Shown: positions 34,674 to 47,900 of the stretch, in pieces
Layout of the letters: the number at the start of each line of letters is the position of its first letter
Position numbering within the stretch: position 1 is the stretch's first letter
DNA from: Ipomoea triloba
Taxonomy: Eukaryota; Streptophyta; Magnoliopsida; Solanales; Convolvulaceae
Assembly: GCF_003576645.1 (NCBI RefSeq)
Contig: NC_044917.1
Span: 20,423,134-20,487,133 of the forward strand
Length of the DNA: 64,000 nt
Direction: 5' to 3'
Translations under genes and position numbers: made by a program
Notes under the pieces: model-generated
What the model was told of the DNA's origin: nothing
What the model saw: the letters and a program-made list of their open reading frames with translations, nothing else
The model's database searches: none

Positions 34674-37161
34674 AATTAATCTAATTACAATTATAATTAA
34701 GAAATTAACAAATTAATTGTAATAAAGCTAATTATGGTTCAGACTTCATATTAGTACACAAATAATTATAATTATTATTCTAATTAAACTAATAATGATA
34801 CATATTACTATATAGATATTACTATTTTCTAAAATTAAGAAATTAATTGAATAGATTTAAATATAATTAAGGAATTGTTGCTAATTAAGGAATTAATTGA
34901 ATAGATTTTAATACAAACGAATCTTGTATGGCAAAGAAATTTAAAAAAAAAATCCACACAATTAATTAATTAATTTTAATTGCAATTATTATTGTTATTA
35001 TTATTCTAATTAAGGAATTAAGAAATTAATTGTATAAATTAAATGTAATTAAGGAATTATTATTTTTCTAATTATGGAATTGACTGAATAGATTTTAATA
35101 TGATTGACTAATAATTATTTTGTTAATTAAATTAATAATTAGACAAATTAATATACAGATATTATATATGGTAATTAATTCAATAATTACACAAATTACT
35201 ATACATATATTACTTATTAAACCAATTTTTCACCTTTTATTTGGTTGATTTTTATATTTTTCCTAATATACTTTTTATCTAATCAATTTCAATACTACTA
35301 TATAAATCATGCATTTAAAGAATTATATAACCTTATCAATTCCACATCTTCCGATTTATCTCACTATTTTAGCCACATAATAAAAAAAAATACATATTGT
35401 ATTTTTGTTAACAAAAATCTGCAAATCATAAGACGACATACGTTACATGCATATGAAGGAAGTTAATGAAGTTTATAAACAAATCCAAATCGTCTGATGC
35501 TGAATATATATGCATATATAGTCTTCTTTGCTGATTGTCTCTCTTTCAATCTTGTGTCATCTATAATTTTAATCTTTATCCTAAATCTATTGCATACAAA
35601 AAAGGGAAATAAAACTATTGATCTAATTGAAAAAGGTGAATTGCATACAAAATAAGACAAATTGAATGCTAATATAAAGGCAAATTACATTAAAAAAGGC
35701 AAATTGCTTGCAAATTATTCTGATACATATGTCTTCTAATCAATTAGCATATTTTTAAAGTTTTCCAAATAAACTATTCCAGTACCACTATATACATCAT
35801 GTAACAAATTTCACATTTTCATTCCATCTTACCACTTTAGCCTCATTACACAAAAAAAATCTACATATAATGGTCCTTATTTTTGTTTTACTAAATAAGA
35901 TAAATGCCTACAGTACTGTGTGAGCAATAAAAGTACAACTGATTCGTCTTTACGAAATAAAAAAAAATCGAGTAGCAACCTTAGAATCTGTGCTCGAAGA
36001 TGTGGAGGTATATTGGAAGTTTTTTGTTTATATTGTTTATATTTGTTTATTTAAATTTGTTTATGTTGTTTATTTATATTTGCTTAATTTATTTTTTGTT
36101 TCACGGCTAACCACGGTTGTTTTACTAATTCTTATTATTATGATTTATTATTTGGCGCTAATCACTACCATTTTTTGATTGGTTTATTTGTTTTGTTTTG
36201 TTTTTTGTTTTTTTAAATTTTGTATATTATTGATACATTAATACAGAGTATTATGCTTTATTTGGATTAAAAAAATGTGAAATATATTATATTGAATGAT
36301 TTGATATATTATGTTGTGTGGTGCGTTTTTAGAATATTCTTAGCTTAGCACTTCAAGATTGTGTTTCTACACAATGTTGCATTCTTTGTAGTATATTTTG
36401 CTTGTGTTGACATTGTGTATGATCAGGTTGTACTTTGCTTTGGCAGTTTTTGAGAGAGTTTACTATGCCATGCTAATCACATCCCAACGAATTTGTTGAA
36501 ATCTCTATATTTGAATATCTTATTGAAGAAATGGGATAAAGTTACCGGTTTATTGGTTATTATGAATTAATAGATCTCACTCTACACAAGCTTTAGTCAT
36601 TCATCATTAAAATAAACAAACACGTCCACCATGGACGTTGGCATACCTTAGGAGGGTAAAAGACTAAAAGTGATGTGGTTCTCAACATTTGAACAAAAAT
36701 TAAACTCTCAACAGTATGCTACAATCGGTTTTAAAAATCAACTTGAAAATTGAATAATAGATTATAAAATCTCGCGAGACCATTTTTTAGACAATTAATT
36801 AAACAAATGTAGAAGTCTTACATTGGCAATCAAAATTTATCAATAAACTCATTTGAACATAAAGTGTTTGCCTCATATAAAGGTTTTTTCATTATATTGT
36901 AACAAAAGAAAAAAAAAACCTGTAAGCTTTTAAATTTTGGTTTATTATTTTTNTAATTGAATAGATTTAAATATAATTAAGAAATGATTATTTTGCTTAT
37001 TAAAGAATTAATTGAATATATTTTAAAATGATTGAATCCTGGCAAATAAATTTAAAAAAAAATCATACAATTATTAAATTAATTGTAATTAACTGTAATT
37101 ATAATAATGATTATTATTCTAAATAAGTTAATAATTATACATATTACTATACATATATTAC

Positions 37162-37209
<48 letters not shown>

Positions 37210-39485
37210 AATTAATCTAATTACAATTATAATTAAGAAATTAACAAATTAATTGTAATAAAGCTAATTATGGTTCAGACTTCATATTAGTACACAAATA
37301 ATTATAATTATTATTCTAATTAAACTAATAATGATACATATTACTATATAGATATTACTATTTTCTAAAATTAAGAAATTAATTGAATAGATTTAAATAT
37401 AATTAAGGAATTGTTGCTAATTAAGGAATTAATTGAATAGATTTTAATACAAACGAATCTTGTATGGCAAAGAAATTTAAAAAAAATCCACACAATTAAT
37501 TAATTAATTTTAATTGCAATTATTATTGTTATTATTATTCTAATTAAGGAATTAAGAAATTAATTGTATAAATTAAATGTAATTAAGGAATTATTATTTT
37601 TCTAATTATGGAATTGACTGAATAGATTTTAATATGATTGACTAATAATTATTTTGTTAATTAAATTAATAATTAGACAAATTAATATACAGATATTATA
37701 TATGGTAATTAATTCAATAATTACACAAATTACTATACATATATTACTTATTAAACCAATTTTTCACCTTTTATTTGGTTGATTTTTATATTTTTCCTAA
37801 TATACTTTTTATCTAATCAATTTCAATACTACTATATAAATCATGCATTTAAAGAATTATATAACCTTATCAATTCCACATCTTCCGATTTATCTCACTA
37901 TTTTAGCCACATAATAAAAAAAAATACATATTGTATTTTTGTTAACAAAAATCTGCAAATCATAAGACGACATACGTTACATGCATATGAAGGAAGTTAA
38001 TGAAGTTTATAAACAAATCCAAATCGTCTGATGCTGAATATATATGCATATATAGTCTTCTTTGCTGATTGTCTCTCTTTCAATCTTGTGTCATCTATAA
38101 TTTTAATCTTTATCCTAAATCTATTGCATACAAAAAAGGGAAATAAAACTATTGATCTAATTGAAAAAGGTGAATTGCATACAAAATAAGACAAATTGAA
38201 TGCTAATATAAAGGCAAATTACATTAAAAAAGGCAAATTGCTTGCAAATTATTCTGATACATATGTCTTCTAATCAATTAGCATATTTTTAAAGTTTTCC
38301 AAATAAACTATTCCAGTACCACTATATACATCATGTAACAAATTTCACATTTTCATTCCATCTTACCACTTTAGCCTCATTACACAAAAAAAATCTACAT
38401 ATAATGGTCCTTATTTTTGTTTTACTAAATAAGATAAATGCCTACAGTACTGTGTGAGCAATAAAAGTACAACTGATTCGTCTTTACGAAATAAAAAAAA
38501 ATCGAGTAGCAACCTTAGAATCTGTGCTCGAAGATGTGGAGGTATATTGGAAGTTTTTTGTTTATATTGTTTATATTTGTTTATTTAAATTTGTTTATGT
38601 TGTTTATTTATATTTGCTTAATTTATTTTTTGTTTCACGGCTAACCACGGTTGTTTTACTAATTCTTATTATTATGATTTATTATTTGGCGCTAATCACT
38701 ACCATTTTTTGATTGGTTTATTTGTTTTGTTTTGTTTTTTGTTTTTTTAAATTTTGTATATTATTGATACATTAATACAGAGTATTATGCTTTATTTGGA
38801 TTAAAAAAATGTGAAATATATTATATTGAATGATTTGATATATTATGTTGTGTGGTGCGTTTTTAGAATATTCTTAGCTTAGCACTTCAAGATTGTGTTT
38901 CTACACAATGTTGCATTCTTTGTAGTATATTTTGCTTGTGTTGACATTGTGTATGATCAGGTTGTACTTTGCTTTGGCAGTTTTTGAGAGAGTTTACTAT
39001 GCCATGCTAATCACATCCCAACGAATTTGTTGAAATCTCTATATTTGAATATCTTATTGAAGAAATGGGATAAAGTTACCGGTTTATTGGTTATTATGAA
39101 TTAATAGATCTCACTCTACACAAGCTTTAGTCATTCATCATTAAAATAAACAAACACGTCCACCATGGACGTTGGCATACCTTAGGAGGGTAAAAGACTA
39201 AAAGTGATGTGGTTCTCAACATTTGAACAAAAATTAAACTCTCAACAGTATGCTACAATCGGTTTTAAAAATCAACTTGAAAATTGAATAATAGATTATA
39301 AAATCTCGCGAGACCATTTTTTAGACAATTAATTAAACAAATGTAGAAGTCTTACATTGGCAATCAAAATTTATCAATAAACTCATTTGAACATAAAGTG
39401 TTTGCCTCATATAAAGGTTTTTTCATTATATTGTAACAAAAGAAAAAAAAAACCTGTAAGCTTTTAAATTTTGGTTTATTATTTT
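34418..39485. repeat. About 2.53-kb tandem duplication joined by a single N (probable assembly artefact)
   Basis: 34418-36951 is repeated as 36953 to about 39485, with N at 36952. Differences I noticed are confined to homopolymer or dinucleotide runs, such as a poly-A of 10 against 8 near 34943/37479. The content is AT-rich, non-coding DNA with (TA)n tracts at 34625-34672 and 37160-37207. No gene is recognised in either copy, so short open frames appear twice only because of the duplication. Confidence 0.88.
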
Positions 39486-39741
39486 TTTTTTAAAAAAAAA
39501 TTATATATCATTGATACATTAATACCGACTATTATGTTTTATTTGGATTAAAAAAAATATGAAATATATTATATTGAATTGAATGATTTGATTAAGTAGT
39601 TAGCTGCATTGTTCTTGGAGTGGCGATAAATTATTTATATAGTTTGGCACTAAAGTAGATGAACGTACACTATGTCACTATGGAACTGATTTAAGTGCGC
39701 AAGTAATTGCGAGCTACCAAGAGTTTGGTTATATCAGACCA

Positions 39742-40320
39742 GAGTTTTTTGTATTTTTAGTCCACGACTATAGTGACACTATTAGAATTGATTCACGACT
39801 TTTAAACTTTGTAATTTCAGTCAACGACTATTGTTTCTTTTGCAAAAATGGTCCTTCCGGTAGTTTTTTTTCGCCGGAAAAAAATTCCGACGAATTTTTT
39901 GGTCAATTTTTCGTCGGAAAAAAATTATGCATATTTTTTTGTCATTTTTTGGCCGAATTTTTTTCCCCTTTCAAGCATGGTTAAATGGGCATTTACATGT
40001 TTAAAAAATTTTTCTCTTTCAAGCAAGAAAACATTGATTGGCATCTTCAACACGCCATCCATTTTTGAAAAAAAAAAACTAATTCATTTCTAAAAAGTAT
40101 GTGATCATGTCAGACTAGACTCTAAAATCATTTTGATTTTGGTAAACTAATTAAAATTAAAACTAATTAATTTCTAAAAAGATATGTGGCAAATTTAATC
40201 ATTTAGAAATTAATTCTAATAGCGCCACTACAGTCGTGGACCGAAATTGCAAAGTTTGAAAGTCGTGGATCAATTCTAATAGCGCCACTACAATCGTAGG
40301 ACTAAAAATGCAAAAAACTC
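39742..40320. mobile_element. Non-autonomous MULE, 579 bp
   Basis: Inverted ends of about 95-100 bp begin GAGTTTTTTGTATTTTTAG and end CTAAAAATGCAAAAAACTC. The arms share blocks such as TATTAGAATTGAT and TTTAAACTTTG/TTTCAAACTTTG. The flanking duplication is TATCAGACCA (39732-39741 and 40321-40330), 9-10 bp, fitting Mutator-like elements. The right arm carries a second partial copy of its own 'CGCCACTACAGTCGTGGA' block. The interior is T-rich and non-coding. Confidence 0.82.
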
Positions 40321-40330
40321 TATCAGACCA

Positions 40331-40369
40331 CAATGTATAGGTTATATATATAATAACAGAAGTGGCTGG

Positions 40370-40404
<35 letters not shown>

Positions 40405-41160
40405 CATTTATATTTAAAGTATTAAAGTATAATTGTACAATATTAATTTAATTATCTAATAATTATTACAGTAATTAAAAAATTGATTGTATGTATATTA
40501 ATATAATTGACTAATAATTATTATGATAAATAAGTTAATAATTATAATAATAATTGTATAATTACAATTAAACATGGGTCGTTCAAATTTTTTTACTAAT
40601 ACAAAAATTAAAATTTGCATCTTTTTTAAATATAATTTTCTTAGTTATTATTCATATTGTTGGAATCATAATATATATGAAATACACTTAGGAATAAATG
40701 AAATTAATTATGTAAGTTTTTTCTATAAATTTATCTAAATGTGTACATGATTAATTAGAGACTATATTAATTATACAAAATTTAAATTTAAATTTTATAT
40801 GCTATGAAAATAGATACTTAACCAAATATATGGAATTACAAATATATTATTATATTGTACATTTTAAAATATTTATATTTTTCAAATTTTCTATTTAAAT
40901 TTATAGTAACATAAATTTTGTCGCACGGGTAAAACACTAGAGATTTCATATATTTGGTTAAAATGTGAGAATACTTAAAAAAGAGAAGAGTATCTCACAT
41001 TCCCTCGACCTTGTGTAAGTTATGTAAATGTTATGTTATATTTCTAAATAAAATTGCATAACTTAAATTAAACATAAGAATTCTCAAACAAATATAACTA
41101 GCGAACTGGTAGTACTCTTTTTTGTACTCCGTATTAGACAGAGAGCAGAACACTCAGGTC
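40331..41160. other. AT-rich intergenic stretch with a TA run
   Basis: There is a (TA)n tract at about 40372-40402 and a Helitron-like terminal phrase at 40919-40939 (see the Helitron entry). No coding signal. Confidence 0.5.
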
Positions 41161-41169
41161 ATACCGCAA

Positions 41170-41680
41170 ATTATATTGTGGACCGCGCTTCAAAACGACG
41201 TCGTTTTGATTAATGAAAACAGACGGATGAATTCGTGCCACTCACTTTCAGTTCATATACACTGCAGTTACATTTTAAAACAATTTCGGTTACATTTCAA
41301 CACAACTACAGTTACATTTTGATATAACTACAGTTTCATTCGATAATATAAAAACACAAATGTGAAACTGTTATTCAGTATCAGTTCATATGCACTACAG
41401 TTACATTTCAACACAATTACAGTTACATTTCGATATAACTACAGTTTCATTCAATAATATAAAACACAAATGCGAAAGTGTTATTCAGTATCAGTTCATA
41501 TACACTGCAGTTACATTTCAACACAACTACAGTTACATTTCAATTTAACTACAGTTTCATTCGATAATATCAAAACAAATATAAGGCAGTATCTTTTGAG
41601 ATGAACTGTAGTGTAAATTACGGACTCTGTCTCTTATTTACTGAAACGACGTCATTTTGGGACCACGGTCCACAATATAA
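41170..41680. mobile_element. Non-autonomous MULE with AAACGACGTCGTTT-containing ends and internal tandem repeats
   Basis: Inverted ends TTATATTGTGGACC (41171-41184) and GGTCCACAATATAA (41667-41680) each lie next to an AAACGACGTCGTTT-like palindrome. The flanks ATACCGCAA (41161-41169) and GTACTGCAA (41681-41689) match at 7 of 9 positions, a plausible aged 9-bp duplication. The interior has about three copies of a 110-120-bp unit with 'CTACAGTTACATTTCAACAC' and 'GTTTCATTCGATAATAT'. The end sequence resembles the left edge of the large MULE at about 51734, suggesting this is a short derivative of that family. Confidence 0.65.
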
Positions 41681-41783
41681 GTACTGCAAGTCATACACGC
41701 CAGGTGTCTGCCGGCAAATTGCTTCGATCACACCACTGTCTAACCCAATTATTAGGCTACAAATCAATCATTAACCCTCCCCC

Positions 41784-41809
41784 CCCCCCCCCCCCCCCAT
41801 TCACATTTC
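41784..41809. repeat. Poly-C tract
   Basis: About 22 consecutive C bases some 140 bp upstream of the LRR gene start. The length is probably imprecise in the assembly. Confidence 0.9.
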
Positions 41810-41946
41810 ACACGGTCTGCTCAGCCATGGCCGTTTCTCTCTGCTCTATTCCTCCCAAACCCCCATTCTCTTGCTAACCGAATTCTCCTATCCGTCTGCA
41901 GTGCATGCATGTTTGAAGGTCCGCAACCCTAATTAAGGGATTTGAG

Positions 41947-44900
41947 ATGACGCTTGTAACTGGAGATCGGTACCTAGAATCACTGGTGAAGTTCGTGGAG
42001 AGCCACGCCGAGCCGTTGATCGAGGGGGCGCTGGTCCTCAAGCTCAACCCTATAGGGCTTCACTATGTTTACTCCAGGATCGAAGCGCTGGCCGAGCTGG
42101 AGAGCCTGCTCGCTGGTGCTCCAGTTGATTACCTCCGCGCTTACGTTTCCGACCTCGGTGACCACCGTGCTCTCGAGCAGCTTCGCCGGATTCTTCGCCT
42201 CCTCACATCGCTAAAAGTCGTCTCCGTGTTGCCGCCCCCGGCTAGAGACCCCTCGCCACTGTCGCTACTGCCTTTTGCGAGGTTGAAGGTTCTGGAGCTT
42301 AGAGGATGCGATCTGTCCACCTCTGACGCCCGTGGACTTCTCGAGCTGAGACATACTTTGGAGAAATTGATCTGTCATAATTCCACGGTCAGCTCTGGTC
42401 TTTTATTTGATGCTGCTTTTCATCATTTGTTTAATTTACGACCAAACTGTTGGACGCTGAATTCTCTTATAAAGCATAATAGATCATCAGAAATGTAAAT
42501 TTCCTCATGACATTTCTTGGAAATTTTCCTTTTTACTACATCCTAGTATTTACGTTCTATGCGGTATGTTTGATGAACTTATATTGTTCCGTATTCTAAT
42601 ATATATTTATATTTTTAATTCCTTTTCACCTGAATTGTCTCAGGATGCATTACGGCATGTCTTTGCAAGCAGAATTGCTGATATAAAAAATTCACCACAG
42701 TGGAACCGTTTGTCATTTGTTTCATGTGCTTGCAATGGCTTGCTTCTCATGGATGAGTCCTTACAGCTCCTTCCTGCTATTGAAACACTTGATTTGAGCA
42801 GGAACAAGTTTGCTAAAGTGGATAATCTCCGGAGATGCACCAAATTGAAGCATCTAGATCTAGGGTTCAATCACCTGAGAAGTGTAACCTCCTTTATTGA
42901 GGTAAATGCCTTGGCTTCTGTGGGGAAATTTTGGTTCAAATTAATGTCATACTCACCCAGGGATTCCTAAAGTGTTTTTGTGACTTGCTTAAACATTATA
43001 TGATGCTTTAGTCTGTTCTTTCTTTAATTATTTCTGCTACTGTTATTTCCATTATTGTTCAATGTTTGCTACTTGTTTTCCTACTCAACTTAACTAAGCG
43101 TTGATGTCAATCCAATTGTACTTTCAAAGTCTCTGAAGTTTATCTTTGCTGTCTACATTTGCACAAATTTCCCCATTTAACTAGGCTTGGCACCAACTAA
43201 ATTGAGAACTACTTAGGCAGAGTTATTTAAATGGATTAGAGTAGCTATATACACTATACAGAGAATTTCATTTACTATGCTGATGGGGTGTGCTTGCTTC
43301 TAGTTAGTAATCTATATTAAACTAACACATCTCATTGCTTTATTCAGGTTTCTTGTTGCATTATAAAGCTCGTTTTGAGAAATAACACTTTGACTACATT
43401 GCATGGAATTGAAAATTTGAAGTCACTTGTAGGGCTTGATATATCCTACAATATAATCTCCAATTTCTCGGAGATGGAAATCCTTGCTGGATTGTCATCT
43501 CTTCAAAACTTGTGGTTAGAAGGAAATCCTATTTGTTGTGCAAGATGGTATAGAGCCCAAGTTTTCAGCTTTTTTCCTAATCCACACCAAGTAAGTTTTT
43601 CCTATTCTAAATGTCTTTTAGCTTTGGATTCTCATTTTCTTAAGCTTTGATTTCCCATACATAAAATTATTACAGTAGTCATTCAGAACATGTGAGTTAT
43701 ACTCCATTGCTTTCTATGGCATGTGTACATTAGTTGAAACTAGATGAAGAAAACCCCTCAACAAGTGATTTATGGAAGCGGAAAGTAATTGTTGCCAGTA
43801 GGCAGAAGCAACCTGCTAGCTTTGGATTTTATATACCAGCAAGAGATGGTGCTGAACTAGGAGGAAACATCAATACAAAGAGGGTGAGTAACCTCTTCTG
43901 ATAAATTCTGGATAGCAGTCCAGACAACCTAATTTAATTCTCTTTACTATGTGCCTTTACTTACTAAAGATTTCTGCTCGTATAAATTTCCAGAAGAAGG
44001 TATCCCGACTTGTTAGCATTAAAAATGAAGAAGATAGATCATTCCCGTTATCAGATCAAGATTCAGTATCTTGTGATAATGACACTCACAGCAAAGAGGA
44101 GAATGCCAATTCAGACCAGGAATCCGAAATAGTTGACTTCATGAATAGGATTGAATTTATGAAGAAAAAACGATCTGATCTATGGTTGCAGGAGTTCAAA
44201 GATTGGATGGATCATGAATCTGACAATTTCTTTGGTGGTATTGAAGGTATAGGGTGCAATTTAAATTCCGAGAAAAGTAATCACTGGAAAGGAAAGCTTA
44301 GCACTAAGCATCAAGGTGAGACCTCAAGATATATATCTGAGTCTGGTCAACTTTCTGGAGATGATAGTAGTACAAACATTCTAGAATCCGACACCTCCTT
44401 TGCTGAGACATTCACTAGCTTTAATACACAAAGGTACTCTAATCATATCGGTGAAGTATCTTCAAAGTTTTTTGTGGGCCGTGGTGATGCATACTTGATA
44501 CGTAGTGCTAGGAGCACCAGAAAGGATCAAGAGAATCTCAAATCATCAAGTAATGAAGTATTTTTCTCTGCAAAGGCTAGAATATCTCCTTTCGATTCCT
44601 TTGCTACCGCTGAGGGTGAAAAGATGAGTGCCAATAGCAATACTCAACCAATTACTGTGACGAATACTATTTTGGACTCTCATTCTTCTTTGGCTAGTAC
44701 TGGATCACCTCCTCATTACAAAGAGGATATTCTGCATCGACGCCACAATTTGGAAGAAGAATTTCTGCAACTTTCTGCAGAATCTTTCTCAGTAGCATCT
44801 TCTGACAGTGATACAAGTTGCAGTGATGACGAATCCATTCAGTATAGGCAGGGTGTATCTCAGATTGATCAATCAGTAACTGAAAATCTCATAGAAAGTG

Positions 44901-47900
44901 GTGTGGAATGTTTTCCATCTGCACATTGTTCCCTAGATGTATGTGATGAAACAGATTTTGCTTTGAAACAAAATGGTAAACACACATCAGATTTGTATAC
45001 GGAAGGAAATTCAAGCTGTATAGATGTTCGAGGAGCAGACTTCACCAGTCAAGATGCTGAAGTCTTGGGTTTTGTGAAGCAAGAGGCCTATAGGTTGGAG
45101 AAGAAAAAGCCTAAAAGGAAACCTAAAAGGAGAATGGTATCACTGCCTGAGGAAACTAATGCAGAAGACGAGATTGAGAAAACAAAAAAATCAAATGAAA
45201 ATGTGAATAATTCTAGAGATGATGAAGATAGAACTTATGCCCTTACTGATTCGCATAAGGCTTCTGTGGCGATCACTTCTCAAAGTACAATGGCACAATT
45301 GCTTGGGAATCATAAAGGCAAACCTCTCTCAGAGAAGACATCAATGTCAAATGGGGCAGAAAATTTTATTGAGGATTACTTCATGGCTAATGTTTCACAA
45401 ACTGGAGTTAGTGAAACTATTCAGAAATGTGTAAGCTGCTATTGTTTGCTTCATGAAGAATCTGGGTGCAGTGAAAGGTAAAATTCTCTATCAGCACTAG
45501 TGAACTTCTTCTTTCTATAACTGCTAGCAGATTTCACACTTGTAGCAGATTATGCATTTCATGATGTGCCTTTTTCAAAGATGATGCACCTCTTTTACAC
45601 CAAAGCAAGGCTTATAAAATGCACAGTTAATTTCATTTCTTAGCTGATTATGTAAGATAAATTTTATGATTCTGACAAATTAAATGCTCCCTTGTTTTGC
45701 ACCATCACAACCTCATAAGTCTCAAGCCTCTCTCTTTCTACTTTATTCTCTTTTATTATTTTTTAAACAAAAACAACCAAAATTCTGTGCCTTTTAATAT
45801 TGTCACCCACTTGCTTGGTCCCTCAATGTATGGGTACACGGCCTTCATTGCTTCTCAAATGTGTTGGGCTGTTTCTATCATTTGCATCTTCTGGCTTCTG
45901 TGCTTTTGTTTAAGGAACTTGGCTATATATTCCCAAAAGAAATCAATAACCATTCATTCGTTTATACCAATTCCATATATTGGTTTACTGTCTATTGCTT
46001 ATGCAGTCATAACAGTCATGTATTAAATCATGCTTTTATTTCCTCTACAAACTATGTGCACACAGAGAGGTGGTTGTAATTGCGAGCAGCGAACATAAGT
46101 TTTATGTGCTACTAATGGCCAAGATATGTAATGGGTCAGGTTAGCTTTATTTGTGGTATGACCTTTGTTTGCAAGGAGTGCCCTTTTTTATGTCTTATGT
46201 CTATATTGTTTTCTAGGGGTTCTGGTCGTCTTTAGTAGCTTTTTCTGTTGGCATTTTGCAGGGGCTAGCTTGAAATTAATAGGCTGTCACATGATTGACC
46301 ATATCAAAGGTGTTCTAGTAGGTTTAGGGCTTCATGTTATAAGGTTAGTGGGTTATATATTAATATTTGCAGGGATTACAATTCTCATTTTTCTGAAAAG
46401 TTCTGTTCGTTTCATTCCTGTCCCCAAGGGTGTGCCTCGAAAGCAATGCAACCTACCTATTTATAACCAGGAATATAGAGAAATCAAGAGAATTGCTATC
46501 TATACTGGACTCTGGTGTGCAAAGGTGATCTATACATCCTGTCTCTTTTGGCATTAACACAGATGTTTGGGTGAAGGATATTTCAAGTATTTTGCCCCTT
46601 TTGTATACTTTCATTCCCCTTTCGTAATGGTGCTGTGCTGGAAATTCAAATGGCAGCTTGGAACAGGTTCAGACATACCTTTTTCAGAGGCATATATGCC
46701 AAGGTTTAAAGATAAGCATTTTTCAGTATTCAATGGTACAGTTTTGGTGCGACAAGTTAAAAAGTATGTTCATGATGAAATATGCTGTTCATTTTGTGAT
46801 GTTATGGATATGGTATTGTGCTTTTTTGGCCCACAGTTTATTGGAGCTTATCTACTCAAAAAAAAAAATCATAAGCAGAGTCAAATACTAAAAAGAGAAA
46901 AAGGCCATTACTTAAAACCAAATAAGAGGCAAAAAGTTTTTCTTCAAGAAGTTTCACATTCAGTCTTTTAAGAAATTCCTCTTTTTCAATAGGCTCCAAC
47001 TAGGCCAAACAAGCACATACTATCTCATTTTCTGCTAATTTGTCTCATTTAGCATTATTAATCCTATTGTTTATATATTATCTTTGGAAAAATATTTGAT
47101 GCACCGCCGGTGTATAAGTGCTATACACCGGCGGTGAACCACAATGTGACACATCATTAAAAAAGAAAATTTGATGTCAACAAAGCCCTCCTTTGCAAAT
47201 AAAAAACTTTCTAAATCATTATTATTTTAATTAAACAACTTTCTAAATCATTATTATTTTAATTATTTAATTTCATTAAAAATTCATCGTCTCTCTGGTT
47301 TCTTGCTACTTGCCGGTTTCGCTTAAGAGACCAGGCTAGGTGAGTAACATCTTGGCTTCATTGAGCTCGTTCTTGCCCTAGTCTTTCGCCTGCCATTGCC
47401 CCAGAGTGTTTAGCAAGATTAGTAATAATTCCAATAGTGTCTTCTTCTTCATTAAGAGAATCTTTTGCCCTTGTACCCATTTCTTGTGAGTCTCTTTGAA
47501 TCCTCCTTGACAGCCATTTTAGCGTCAGTGGTGGGAGTGGGGTGGTGGCATGGACTAGCTCTTCAATGGCTAGTTTTTATTTGGCGAAGACTCAATTGAG
47601 TGTTTGGTTGGCCGGGCTTGTCGAAACCCAACGTGTCTTGATGATCAAAGAACTTACCTGCAGATTGAGAGCCTAACCTTCCGATCCCTCGAACCTTGAG
47701 AGCTGTCAAGAATTTAATATGCCGATCCTTCTTTGTACCTCGGCCGGGGAACGCATAACTATTTGTACAATTGTACGTTAAGGTTTTATTAATATTATTG
47801 TTATTAGCTGAAACCAGCATGTGGGTATTTGGAAACAGGTGATGGGGAAAGAGGTAGTGATCTTGGAGTTGAGGGAGGAGAATGTGGTGGCTTCCGGCAT

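Larger units (their letters stand above)
33198..40945 (+). mobile_element. Possible old Helitron (ends only)
   Basis: The left edge reads TCTATATCTATATATC followed by a long TA run and 'GAAGTGCCTAGCCAAGTTT'. The right edge reads GTCGCACGGGTAAAACACTAG at about 40919-40939. Plant Helitrons often start TCTATA... and end with a GCACGGGTAAA..CTAG-type sequence. The expected hairpin partner CCCGTGC is not present next to the right end, and there is no Rep/helicase coding, so the two ends may be unrelated. The span includes the 2.53-kb assembly duplication and later insertions. Confidence 0.25.

Noticed and set aside
45697..46026. A small hydrophobic protein between LRR exons
   Set aside because: It lies entirely within an intron (45478-46065) bounded by good splice signals, with no homologous feature recognised.
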